Made by a program: the position numbers and the translations under genes. Shown here one piece after another: positions 8,071 through 16,069 of a stretch of 64,000 nucleotides of DNA. This stretch comes from Streptomyces fradiae (GTDB lineage: Bacteria > Actinomycetota > Actinomycetes > Streptomycetales > Streptomycetaceae), in NCBI RefSeq assembly GCF_041270065.1, contig NZ_CP065958.1, forward strand, positions 2,046,001 through 2,110,000. Reading direction: 5' to 3'. The stretch's first letter is position 1. Every line of letters begins with the position of its first letter. The notes beneath the pieces were generated by a model that was not told where the DNA came from, did not search any database, and saw nothing but the letters and a program-made list of their open reading frames with translations.

Positions 8071-9012
8071 TCAGCCCTGGCGGGCCAGGTCCGCCGCGCC
8101 GACCAGACCGGCCTTGTTGCCGAGCTGCGCCGCGAGCACCTGCGCGTGCGGCCGCCACTGGCCGCCGATCAGCCAGCGCCGGAAGGACTTGCGGATCGGG
8201 TCGAGGACCAGCTCGCCCTCGTCGGAGACACCGCCGCCGACGATGAAGGCCGAGGGGTCGAACAGCGAGGCCAGGTCCGCGAGGCCGGCGCCGGCCCAGC
8301 GGGCGAGCTCGCGGAAGGAGTCGATCGCGACCTTGTCGCCCGCGCGGGCGGCCTCGCTGACGTGCTTGCCCTGGATGCCGTCCGGGGTGCCGTCGCCGAG
8401 CGCGAGGAGCACCGCGGCGTTCTCGGGGGTGGCGGCGGCGCGCTGCTTGGCGTAGCGGACGAGGGCGCGCCCGGAGGCGTACTGCTCCCAGCAGCCCTGG
8501 CTGCCGCAGCCGCACAGCAGACCGTCCGGGACGACCCGGATGTGGCCGAACTCGGCGGCCACGCCGAAGCGCCCGCGGCGCAGCTTGTTGCCGATGATGA
8601 TGCCGCCGCCGAGGCCGGTGCCGAGCGTGATGCAGATGACGTCCTCGTGGCCCTGGCCGGCGCCGAAGCGGTACTCGCCCCAGGCGGCCGCGTTGGCGTC
8701 GTTCTCGACCACGACGGGGAGGCCGACCCGCTGCTCGACCTTGTCCTTCAGCGGCTCGTGCCGCCAGTCGATGTTCGGCGCGAAGAGGACGGTGGCGCGC
8801 TTGTCGTCGACGTAGCCCGCGGCTCCGATGCCGACGGCCTCGATCTGGTACCCCTTGCCGGCCTCGGAGACCGCTGCGCAGATGGCGTCGACGATGCCCT
8901 CGGGGGTCGGCGGGGTGGGCACGGTGTGGGTGTCGAGGATGTTGCCCTCCTCGTCGACCACGCCGGCCGCGATCTTCGTGCCGCCGATGTCGACGCCGAT
9001 GGTGAGTCCCAT
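8071..9012 (-). CDS. glkA: Glucokinase, ROK family
   Basis: 313 aa, close to the 317 aa of S. coelicolor GlkA. It phosphorylates glucose to glucose 6-phosphate with ATP in the cytoplasm. In Streptomyces GlkA it also mediates glucose repression of alternative carbon use (established for S. coelicolor). Motifs are the phosphate-binding DIGGTK (8-13), catalytic Asp105 in VENDAN, and the ROK zinc site His157 with Cys167, Cys169 and Cys174 in CGCGSQGCWE. The ATG at 9012 follows GAGGG. It sits with the nuclease-fold gene downstream and a DUF5304-type gene upstream on the same strand. Confidence 0.96.
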   Translation of the reverse strand: MGLTIGVDIGGTKIAAGVVDEEGNILDTHTVPTPPTPEGIVDAICAAVSEAGKGYQIEAVGIGAAGYVDDKRATVLFAPNIDWRHEPLKDKVEQRVGLPVVVENDANAAAWGEYRFGAGQGHEDVICITLGTGLGGGIIIGNKLRRGRFGVAAEFGHIRVVPDGLLCGCGSQGCWEQYASGRALVRYAKQRAAATPENAAVLLALGDGTPDGIQGKHVSEAARAGDKVAIDSFRELARWAGAGLADLASLFDPSAFIVGGGVSDEGELVLDPIRKSFRRWLIGGQWRPHAQVLAAQLGNKAGLVGAADLARQG

Positions 9013-9078
9013 GTGTCCCTCAGTTTTCGGTCGAGCCCCGCTAAGGCCCACCGTACCCGAGGAGGGCGCCCCTCCTGA

Positions 9079-9591
9079 TCAGTCCAGGTCGATGTGCTGG
9101 CCGCCGCCGGGGGCCTCGTCGGGCCCGTCGCCGGGCTTGCCGTCCCGCTTGTCGTCGGCCTTCGGTTCGGCCTTCGGCTCACCCTTCGGTTCGGCGGCCG
9201 GTGCCGCGCCGGTGGCCTGCCCGGTGGCCTGCTGGGTGTCGCCGCGGGTCCAGCGGGCCTCCTGGCCCTGGACGGCGGAGCGGTAGGCGGCGAGCAGTTC
9301 GTTGCCGGCGGCGGCGAGGTGGTCGAAGACCTGCGGGTTGCGCTCGATGACGGGCTCGACGAGCGCCTTCGCCTGGTTGACGACCTCCTTGACGGTCGCG
9401 GCCGCCTGCCCCGCGGCGGGACCGGCGAGCGGGCCGCCGAGGCCGGAGAGCTTGTCGGCGACGGCATCGAAGAGCTTGCGGAACTCCTCGGCCGGGCTGC
9501 CGGGCTCCTCCCCGCGGGTGGCGCGGCGGCGGGCCTTCTCGGCCTCCAGGTCTTCGGCGCAGGCCCGGGCCCAGGCGTCCGAATCGCTCAT
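9079..9591 (-). CDS. DUF5304-type hydrophilic protein
   Basis: 170 aa. The start ATG 9591 has AAGGAG seven bases upstream. The N-terminal half is alpha-helical and Ala/Glu-rich (MSDSDAWARACAEDLEAEK), and the middle carries repeated hydrophobic heptads. The tail is a low-complexity Pro/Lys/Asp/Gly segment with three PKxEPK-like units ending in QHIDLD. No signal or membrane segment. I recognise it only as a conserved streptomycete protein, probably DUF5304. It lies between glkA and the ArsA-like gene, all reading leftward. Function unknown. Confidence 0.75.
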   Translation of the reverse strand: MSDSDAWARACAEDLEAEKARRRATRGEEPGSPAEEFRKLFDAVADKLSGLGGPLAGPAAGQAAATVKEVVNQAKALVEPVIERNPQVFDHLAAAGNELLAAYRSAVQGQEARWTRGDTQQATGQATGAAPAAEPKGEPKAEPKADDKRDGKPGDGPDEAPGGGQHIDLD

Positions 9592-9653
9592 GGCGTACTC
9601 CTTAGGGGCTTCTACGGTCGACGGTACACGCCCCGGAGACGCCCCGGTACGGG

Positions 9654-10787
9654 TCAGGGAGCGGTCCTCGGCCACAGTCCGGGGTCCGGGGCGAACCGGA
9701 TCCGCAAGTCGCCGTCGACGAGTCCGGCGCCGGTGACGGTGCAGCGGCGCAGCACCGGCGGCATCGGTACGGCGCGGCGGAACGGGCCGACGGCGAGGAG
9801 GAGTTCGTCCCCGCGGCGGACGAGCGAGAGCGCGCCCTTGACGGCGCCGGGCAGCGGGACGTGCCAGACCAGGATGCCGTCCGCCGCGCGGCGGTCCTCG
9901 ACGGTCCACTCGGCGGGGGCGGCCGGTTCGCCGACCGGCACCGCGAGCAGGGCCAGGTCCTCGGCGCCGCGCGGGTCGCGCCCGAGGTGCGGCAGCTCGT
10001 GCAGCTCCGGGCGGGCCTCGCGGAGCGCGGCGAGGTGCCGGTGCTGCTCGGCGGCGAGGGCGGCGAACCAGGGGTCGGGCGAGTCGGCGGGCAGCACCCG
10101 GTTGGCGACGACGCCGTCGAGGGCGAGGCCCTGGAGGGCGAGGCCGAGCCGGGCGGTGCGCAGGGCGTCCTCGGCGGCGGGGCCGGGTTCGACGACAAGG
10201 CGTACGGCGGTGTCCGGGGAGTCGACGACGTCCTGGACGGCGGCGAGCTCGGCCTCCCAGCGGGCGGTGGTCTCGTACAGCCACTGCGCGGGCAGCGGTA
10301 CGCCGGCGAGCTGGGCGAGCATCGGGCGCAGCGCCCGGGCGGCCTGGCGCTCGGGCGGCAGCAGCCGGCGCAGATAGCGGCGCAGCTGGACGGGCAGGGC
10401 GAGCAGCGCGAGCGCCTCGCGGACCGGCGGCAGCTCGACCAGGACGAGGTCCCAGTCCCCGGCGGCCGCGTCCCGGATCGCCCGCAGCATCGCGACCTGG
10501 CCGCTGCCGGGCAGCTCGGTGAGCTCCGCGTCCTCGAAGGGCGTGGCGCCGAGGAGGTCGAGGGCGGTGGTGGAGCGGGCCTGGAAGGCGAGGAACTCGC
10601 GGCGGAAGTCGGTGGCGGGGTCGGGCACGAGCACCTCCGGCCCGCCGGGCCCCAGGTCGCCCGGGCCCCCCGCCTCCCCCGACACCAGCAGCACCCGCCG
10701 CCCGGCCCGCGCCTCGGCGAGCGCGGTCCCCACCGCGACGGAAGTCCGCCCGGCGCCGCCGGTACCGGTCACAAGAATGATCCGCAT
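9654..10787 (-). CDS. ArsA/GET3-like ATPase with degenerate P-loop
   Basis: 377 aa. The overall plan is that of the anion-transporting ATPase/ArsA family: an N-terminal phosphate loop, a DLVLVELPPV Walker-B-like strand, and a C-terminal beta-rich lobe. The P-loop reads GTGGAGRT at 8-15; the family signature lysine and the Walker lysine of GKGGVGKT are replaced by Thr9 and Arg14, so nucleotide hydrolysis may be lost or altered. Actinobacteria commonly have paired ArsA-like proteins; only one is present here. It overlaps no neighbour and reads with the START-domain gene just upstream. Confidence 0.82.
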   Translation of the reverse strand: MRIILVTGTGGAGRTSVAVGTALAEARAGRRVLLVSGEAGGPGDLGPGGPEVLVPDPATDFRREFLAFQARSTTALDLLGATPFEDAELTELPGSGQVAMLRAIRDAAAGDWDLVLVELPPVREALALLALPVQLRRYLRRLLPPERQAARALRPMLAQLAGVPLPAQWLYETTARWEAELAAVQDVVDSPDTAVRLVVEPGPAAEDALRTARLGLALQGLALDGVVANRVLPADSPDPWFAALAAEQHRHLAALREARPELHELPHLGRDPRGAEDLALLAVPVGEPAAPAEWTVEDRRAADGILVWHVPLPGAVKGALSLVRRGDELLLAVGPFRRAVPMPPVLRRCTVTGAGLVDGDLRIRFAPDPGLWPRTAP

Positions 10788-10844
10788 GCGCCGACGGTAC
10801 CGGCGGTGCGCTCCGCGCTTCGTCGCGGGCCGGGGCGGTGCCCG

Positions 10845-11288
10845 CTACTTCCCGGACTCGACCCGCTTCTTCAGGCCCGCCAGGGCGCGGTCGATGATGA
10901 CCTTCTCCGCCTTGCGCTTGATCATGCCGAGCATGGGGATCTTGACGTCGACGGTCAGCTGGTAGGTGACCTCGGTGGAGGCGCCGCCGGCCGTCGGGGC
11001 CAGGCGGTAGGAGCCGTCGAGGGAGCGGAGCATCTGGGACTTGACGAGGGTCCAGGAGACCTCGTTGTCGCCGGTCCAGGTGTACGCGAGGGTGTGGTCG
11101 TCCTTGATCGCGCCCGCGTCGAGGAGCAGGCGGACCTTCTCCGCGCGGCCGGCCGGGTCCGTCGACAGGACCTCGGCCTCCTTCACCTCGCCCGTCCACT
11201 CGGGGTAGCGGGCGAAGTCGGCGATGACGCTCATGACCTCGGCCGGGGCCGCCTCGATGGTGATGCTCGAGCTGGTGTGTTCCGCCAT
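10845..11288 (-). CDS. SRPBCC (START/polyketide-cyclase-like) family protein
   Basis: 147 aa, a single helix-grip fold domain. The pattern EHTSSSITIEAAP at the start, YPEWTGEVKEAEVL, and YTWTGDNEVSWTL in the middle is typical of the 'cyclase/dehydrase' SRPBCC proteins that bind small hydrophobic ligands. The C-terminal helix is basic (LAGLKKRVESGK). No catalytic residues can be assigned. The gene reads toward the ArsA-like ATPase, as such pairs often do in actinobacteria. The ligand is unknown. Confidence 0.85.
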   Translation of the reverse strand: MAEHTSSSITIEAAPAEVMSVIADFARYPEWTGEVKEAEVLSTDPAGRAEKVRLLLDAGAIKDDHTLAYTWTGDNEVSWTLVKSQMLRSLDGSYRLAPTAGGASTEVTYQLTVDVKIPMLGMIKRKAEKVIIDRALAGLKKRVESGK

Positions 11289-11357
11289 CGCGGGGGCTCC
11301 TCGTATGGACGCGATCCGTATCTGCCCGAAGGCTATCGCGCCGTCATCACGGGGCCG

Positions 11358-12125
11358 TCACCACTCCAGGGTCCACGGGCGTCCGGTCGCCGCGAAGTGG
11401 CCGACGTTCACGCACTCGGTCGCGCCGACCCGCATGCGGCGGACCAGCGGCTGGTGGACGTGGCCGAAGAGGGCGTAGCGGGGGCGGGTGCGGCGGATCG
11501 CGTCGAGGAGGGCGCGGCTGCCGCGCTCGAAGCGGCGGGCCACGGTGTCGTACGTGAGCTCGGGCAGGTCCGGCGGGATGTGCGAGCAGAGCACGTCGAC
11601 CTCGCCGAGCGCCTCGACCTTGGCCGCGTACTCCTCGTCGGAGATCTCGTACGGCGTGCGCATGGGCGTGCGCAGCCCGCCGCCGACGAAGCCGAAGACG
11701 AGGCCGCCGAGCTCGACCCGGTCGCCGTCGAGGACGGTGGTGCCGGGGCCGGCGTACTCGGACCAGAGGCCGGGGATGTCGACGTTGCCGTAGGTGGCGT
11801 AGGTGGGCGCGGGCAGGGCGGCGAACATCTCGGCGTACTGGCGGCGGACGGCGGACTCGATCGCGGTGGCGCGGTCGATGCCGAGCTCGCCCCAGAGCCG
11901 GCGGCCCAGGTCACGGGCCTCGTCGAAGCGGCGGGCGGTGCGCAGCTCGACGAGCCGGTCGGCGTTCTCGACGCCGAAGAGGTCGGGGAAGATGCCCCGG
12001 GAGTGGTCGGCGTAGTCGAGGAAGAGGACCAGGTCCCCGAGGCATATCAGGGCGTCGGCACCCTCCCCCGCTCTGGCGAGGGCTCCCGTGTTGCCGTGCA
12101 CGTCGCTCACCACATTGATCCTCAT
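11358..12125 (-). CDS. Calcineurin-like metallophosphoesterase
   Basis: 255 aa. Metal-binding motifs occur in family order: SDVHGN (about 7-12), CLGDLV (about 29-34), GNVD (about 110), SHIPPD (about 180) and GHVHQP (about 220). It should hydrolyse a phosphomonoester or phosphodiester in the cytoplasm. The ATG at 12125 lies six bases after a TAGGGT -10-like box (12132-12137), so a leaderless mRNA is likely. It is divergent from the acyl-CoA ligase at 12384. Substrate unknown. Confidence 0.88.
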   Translation of the reverse strand: MRINVVSDVHGNTGALARAGEGADALICLGDLVLFLDYADHSRGIFPDLFGVENADRLVELRTARRFDEARDLGRRLWGELGIDRATAIESAVRRQYAEMFAALPAPTYATYGNVDIPGLWSEYAGPGTTVLDGDRVELGGLVFGFVGGGLRTPMRTPYEISDEEYAAKVEALGEVDVLCSHIPPDLPELTYDTVARRFERGSRALLDAIRRTRPRYALFGHVHQPLVRRMRVGATECVNVGHFAATGRPWTLEW

Positions 12126-12131
12126 GGACTC

Positions 12132-12137
12132 ACCCTA
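12132..12137 (-). promoter_or_regulatory. Candidate -10 box of a leaderless transcript
   Basis: TAGGGT on the reverse strand ends six bases before ATG 12125. It matches the streptomycete TAGRRT consensus; no ribosome site lies between. Confidence 0.5.
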
Positions 12138-12158
12138 GGGCGTCGGACCTGCGGTTAC

Positions 12159-12188
12159 TTGGGAGTCGGGAAAGCGGTCGACTACTGT
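12159..12188 (+). promoter_or_regulatory. Candidate sigma-70 promoter for the acyl-CoA ligase gene
   Basis: TTGGGA at 12159-12164 and TACTGT at 12183-12188 with an 18-bp spacer. A transcript from here would have a leader of about 190 nt. That leader holds a small hairpin (gtgctcg / cgagcac) but no riboswitch I recognise. Confidence 0.45.
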
Positions 12189-12383
12189 GCGCCCAGAACG
12201 GCCGTGCTCGTGTGACGCATGGAACATCTGCCCCGGACCCCCTATCGGGAACTGTGTACTGATGGGTAACGTCCGGGCAGTCCACAGTCGTGCTCGCCCC
12301 CCACCGAGCACCTGCCCGATCATGGACCGCACCGGTGCATCACACAGAGCCGTGGCGCCGGAGCCCGATGAGGAGCAGCAGTC

Positions 12384-14180
12384 TTGCGCGAGTTCAGCCT
12401 TCCGGCCCTGTACGAGGTCCCCACGGACGGCAACCTGACGGATCTCATCCGCCGCAACGCCTCCCAGCACCCAGACGTCGCCGTGATGGCGCGCAAGGTC
12501 GGGGGCGTCTGGACGGACGTCACCGCCAAGCAGTTCCTCGCCGAGGTACAGGGGGCGGCGAAGGGTCTGATCGCGGCCGGCGTCGAACCGGGCGACCGGG
12601 TGGCCCTACTGTCCCGCACCCGCTACGAGTGGGTGCTGCTCGACTTCGCGATCTGGAGCGCGGGCGCGATCACCGTGCCGGTGTACGAGACCAGCTCGCC
12701 CGAGCAGATCCAGTGGATCCTCGGCGACTCGGGCGCCTCCCTGGCGCTGGTGGAGAGCGCGGCGCACCAGGCCTCGGTGGAGTCGGTGCGGGCGGGCCTG
12801 CCGGCCCTGAAGACCGTGCTGCAGATCGAGGACGACGCGGTGGCGCGGCTGACCGCGGACGGCGCGGACGTCTCGGACGAGCTGCTCGACCAGCGGATGT
12901 CGTCGGCGAACGCGGACGATCCGGCGACGATCGTCTACACCTCGGGCACCACCGGCCGCCCCAAGGGCTGCGTGCTGACCCACCGGGCGTTCTTCGCCGA
13001 GTGCGGCAACGTGGTCGAGCGGCTGAAGCCGCTCTTCCGTACGGGCGAGTCCTCGGCGCTGCTGTTCCTGCCGGCCGCGCACGTCTTCGGCCGGCTGATC
13101 GAGGTCGGCTGTGTGATGGCGCCGATCAAGCTGGGCTGTCTGCCCGACATCAAGACCCTCACCGACGAGCTGGCCTCCTTCCAGCCCACGATGGTCCTCG
13201 GCGTCCCGCGGGTCTTCGAGAAGGTCTACAACTCGGCCCGGGCCAAGGCGCAGGCCGACGGCAAGGGCAAGATCTTCGACAAGGCCGCGCACACGGCGAT
13301 CGCCTACAGCCGGGCGCTCGGCACCCCGCAGGGCCCGTCCTTCGGTCTGAGGCTGAAGCACAAGATCTTCGACAAGCTGGTGTACGGGAAGCTGCGCGCC
13401 GTCCTCGGCGGGCGCGGCGAGTACGCGATCTCCGGCGGCGCGCCGCTGGGCGAGCGGCTCGGGCACTTCTTCCGCGGCATCGGCTTCTCGGTCCTGGAGG
13501 GCTACGGCCTGACGGAGTCCTGCGCGGCGACCGCGTTCAACCCGTGGGACCGGCAGAAGATCGGCACGGTCGGCCAGCCGCTGCCGGGCTCGGTGGTGCG
13601 GATCGCCGACGACGGCGAGGTGCTGCTGCACGGCGAGCACATCTTCTCCGGCTACTGGAACAACGAGGCGGCGACCGCCGAGGCGCTGGCGGACGGCTGG
13701 TTCCACACCGGTGACATCGGCACGCTCGACGAGGACGGCTACCTCGCGATCACCGGCCGGAAGAAGGAGATCCTGGTGACGGCGGGCGGCAAGAACGTCG
13801 CCCCGGCGGTCATCGAGGACCGGATCCGGGCGCACGCGCTGGTCGCGGAGTGCATGGTGGTCGGCGACGGACGCCCGTTCGTGGGCGCGCTCGTGACGGT
13901 CGACGAGGAGTTCCTGGGCCGCTGGGCGGCCGAGCACGGCAAGCCGGCCGGCTCGACCGCGGCCTCGCTGCGCGAGGACCCGGAGCTGAACGCGGAGATC
14001 CAGCGCGCGATCGACGACGGCAACGCGGCGGTCTCGAAGGCGGAGTCGGTGCGGAAGTTCCGTATCCTGTCCGCGCAGTTCACGGAGGAGGCGGGGCACA
14101 TCACCCCGTCGCTGAAGCTGAAGCGCAATGTCGTGGCGAAGGACTTCGCCGACGAGATCGAGGCGATCTACAGCGCCTGA
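12384..14180 (+). CDS. Long-chain fatty acid-CoA ligase (AMP-forming)
   Basis: 598 aa. It activates a fatty acid to acyl-CoA via acyl-AMP. ANL-family motifs are the P-loop YTSGTTGRPKGCVLTH (about 187-202), EGYGLTES (about 372), the adenylate-binding GWFHTGDIG (about 437-445) and the hinge/lysine region GRKKEILVTAGGKNVAP (about 455-471). The shape (TLPxLYE-like N-terminus, long insertion) resembles FadD15-type ligases. The start is TTG 12384, supported by GAGGAG eight bases upstream. It is divergent from the phosphoesterase gene and is followed by a terminator-like hairpin. Confidence 0.93.
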   Translation: MREFSLPALYEVPTDGNLTDLIRRNASQHPDVAVMARKVGGVWTDVTAKQFLAEVQGAAKGLIAAGVEPGDRVALLSRTRYEWVLLDFAIWSAGAITVPVYETSSPEQIQWILGDSGASLALVESAAHQASVESVRAGLPALKTVLQIEDDAVARLTADGADVSDELLDQRMSSANADDPATIVYTSGTTGRPKGCVLTHRAFFAECGNVVERLKPLFRTGESSALLFLPAAHVFGRLIEVGCVMAPIKLGCLPDIKTLTDELASFQPTMVLGVPRVFEKVYNSARAKAQADGKGKIFDKAAHTAIAYSRALGTPQGPSFGLRLKHKIFDKLVYGKLRAVLGGRGEYAISGGAPLGERLGHFFRGIGFSVLEGYGLTESCAATAFNPWDRQKIGTVGQPLPGSVVRIADDGEVLLHGEHIFSGYWNNEAATAEALADGWFHTGDIGTLDEDGYLAITGRKKEILVTAGGKNVAPAVIEDRIRAHALVAECMVVGDGRPFVGALVTVDEEFLGRWAAEHGKPAGSTAASLREDPELNAEIQRAIDDGNAAVSKAESVRKFRILSAQFTEEAGHITPSLKLKRNVVAKDFADEIEAIYSA

Positions 14181-14204
14181 CGGTTCGCGCCTGACGGTCG
14201 TTCG

Positions 14205-14249
14205 GAACGCCCCTGGCGGGCCCGGTTCACGGGTCGGCCGGGGGCGTTC
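14205..14249 (+). terminator. Hairpin after the acyl-CoA ligase gene
   Basis: Arms gaacgcccc (14205-14213) and ggggcgttc (14241-14249) are exact complements with further GC pairing inside. There is no U-tract, as is common in Streptomyces. Confidence 0.6.
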
Positions 14250-14305
14250 GCGCGCGTCAGGGGCGGAACGCCCAATTCCGTACACACCGAAGTGAAAGGG
14301 AAGCC

Positions 14306-14827
14306 ATGCGGCTCAAGCGCACCGCCGCCGTCCTGGGCGCGGCCCTCGCGTCCCTCGTCGCCGTCACCGGATGTGCCGGTGACAGCTGGGGCGAGGACGC
14401 CGGGCTGCCCGCGGCCGGCGACTTGGCGGCCATCGAGAAACTGGTCGCCGCCCACACCATGTGCAGCGACCTGCGCCGCACCGCCGACGGCCCGCTCTCC
14501 GAACAGGCCGCGGACCCGGCCTGGGCGGTCAGGGAGCGCGCGGTGTGCGGCAACGACAGCAAGGACACCGTCACCCTGCTGTCCGTCTCCGACATGGAGA
14601 AGTTCCAGGAGGCCAACAAGGCCGCGGCGGCGAGCGGCAAGGGCGTCCAGGTCCTGCTCGGCCAGAACTTCGCCCTGGCGGCGGCCGACGAAGCGACCGC
14701 CCGCGCCCTGCTGAAGTCCGACGTCCTGCTCTTCACCTGCGACAAGGACTTCAAGGTCCCGGACGGCTACCGCAACGAGAAACTCCTCGTCGACGGCTGC
14801 GCCCTGACGGACTACCTGCCGGCCTAG
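14306..14827 (+). CDS. Small secreted lipoprotein, unknown function
   Basis: 173 aa. A basic MRLKR start, a hydrophobic stretch and the lipobox VTGC (Cys about 23) show export and lipid anchoring to the outer face of the membrane. The mature part is mixed alpha/beta, with Cys residues in HTMCSD, RAVCGN, FTCDKD and DGCAL that could form two disulfides. An AAAGGGAAG ribosome site precedes ATG 14306. I do not recognise the domain. The gene converges with the glycosyltransferase gene, whose end is 11 bp away. Confidence 0.82.
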   Translation: MRLKRTAAVLGAALASLVAVTGCAGDSWGEDAGLPAAGDLAAIEKLVAAHTMCSDLRRTADGPLSEQAADPAWAVRERAVCGNDSKDTVTLLSVSDMEKFQEANKAAAASGKGVQVLLGQNFALAAADEATARALLKSDVLLFTCDKDFKVPDGYRNEKLLVDGCALTDYLPA

Positions 14828-14838
14828 GGGGGGACGGG

Positions 14839-15981
14839 CTACAGCAGCTCCTTGAGCCGCTCCGCCAGCAGGTCCCAGCGCCACTTCTCCTCGACCCACC
14901 GCCGGCCGCGCTCGCCCATGCGGGCGCGCAGCTCCGGGTCGAGGAGCAGGGTGGCGACGCGGTCGGCGGTCTCCTCGGGGACGCCGCCGCGGACCACCCA
15001 GCCGGTCTCGCCGTCGAGGACGGCGTCGGGGGCGCCGCCCGAGTCGCCGGCGACGACCGGGAGGCCGGTCGCGGAGGCCTCCAGGTAGACGATGCCGAGG
15101 CCCTCGACGTCGAGGCCGCCGCGGCGGGTGCGGCAGGGCATGGCGAAGACGTCGCCCGCGCCGTAGTGGGAGGGGAGCTCCGACCACGGGACGGCCCCGG
15201 TGAAGCGCACGGAGGCGGAGACACCGGTACGGGCGGCGAGTTTCCGCAGCTCCTGCTCGTACGGACCGCCGCCGACGATCAGCAGGACCGCGTCCGGCAC
15301 CCGGCGCAGGATCTCCGGCATCGCGAGGATCAGGGTGTCCTGGCCCTTGCGCGGGACGAGGCGCGAGACGCACACGACGACCGGGCGGTCGCTCAGACCG
15401 AGCCGTTCGCGGACCTCGGCGCCGCCCGAGTCGGGGTGGAAGGTCTTCTCGTCGACGCCCGGCGGCAGCTGCGTCATCCGCGCCGCGGCGGCCGGCGTGA
15501 GCGCCGAGGCGATCCGCGAGCGGGTGTACTCGCCGAGGTAGGTGAGCGTGTCCGTGCCCTCGCCGATCCGCCGCAACAGCTGCCGGGCCGCGGGCAGCTG
15601 CGCCCAGCCGGCCTCGTGCCCGTGTGTCGTGGCGACCAGCCGCTTCGCGCCCGCCCGCCGCAGCGCCGGGCCCATCAGGCCGAGCGGGGCGGCGGCGCCG
15701 AACCACACGGACTCGCAGCCGTGTTCCTTCAGCAGGGCCGTCGCCCGCGCGGTCACCCGAGGAGTCGGCAGCAGCATGGTGGTGCGATCGCGGACGACCG
15801 TGAAAGGCTGTTCCGCGTCGAACGCGGCGGTCGCCTCGATCCCTTCGCGGCTGCGCTTCCACGTGGAGGCGTAGACCACGAGCCGGTCGGGATCCAGCCG
15901 CAGCGCCATGTTGTGCAGGAAGGCCTGGATTCCGCCCGGACGGGGCGGAAAGTCGTTCGTTACGATCAGGGTCTTGTGCAT
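14839..15981 (-). CDS. GT4 glycosyltransferase, PimB-like phosphatidylinositol mannosyltransferase
   Basis: 380 aa, GT-B fold. The N-terminal NDFPPRPGGIQAF loop and C-terminal SRLVPRKGQDTLI, GGGPYEQEL and EGLGIVYLEASATGLPVVAG stretches are those of GT4 enzymes, with the retaining E-x7-E pattern. The best match in pattern is mycobacterial/corynebacterial PimB', which adds a second mannose from GDP-mannose to phosphatidylinositol mannoside at the membrane. The assignment is from family resemblance only. ATG 15981 lies eight bases after TACTGT (15990-15995 on the reverse strand), suggesting a leaderless mRNA. It is divergent from a polyprenol-sugar-type GT87 gene, which fits a cell-envelope mannan role. 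Confidence 0.85.
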   Translation of the reverse strand: MHKTLIVTNDFPPRPGGIQAFLHNMALRLDPDRLVVYASTWKRSREGIEATAAFDAEQPFTVVRDRTTMLLPTPRVTARATALLKEHGCESVWFGAAAPLGLMGPALRRAGAKRLVATTHGHEAGWAQLPAARQLLRRIGEGTDTLTYLGEYTRSRIASALTPAAAARMTQLPPGVDEKTFHPDSGGAEVRERLGLSDRPVVVCVSRLVPRKGQDTLILAMPEILRRVPDAVLLIVGGGPYEQELRKLAARTGVSASVRFTGAVPWSELPSHYGAGDVFAMPCRTRRGGLDVEGLGIVYLEASATGLPVVAGDSGGAPDAVLDGETGWVVRGGVPEETADRVATLLLDPELRARMGERGRRWVEEKWRWDLLAERLKELL

Positions 15982-16069
15982 CGTGGCCGACAGTACCGCG
16001 ATCGCCCACCGAGCCCGGCACCACCACCCTCCGCCCGCGGCGGACCGACAGGACAGGAACAGGACAGGT

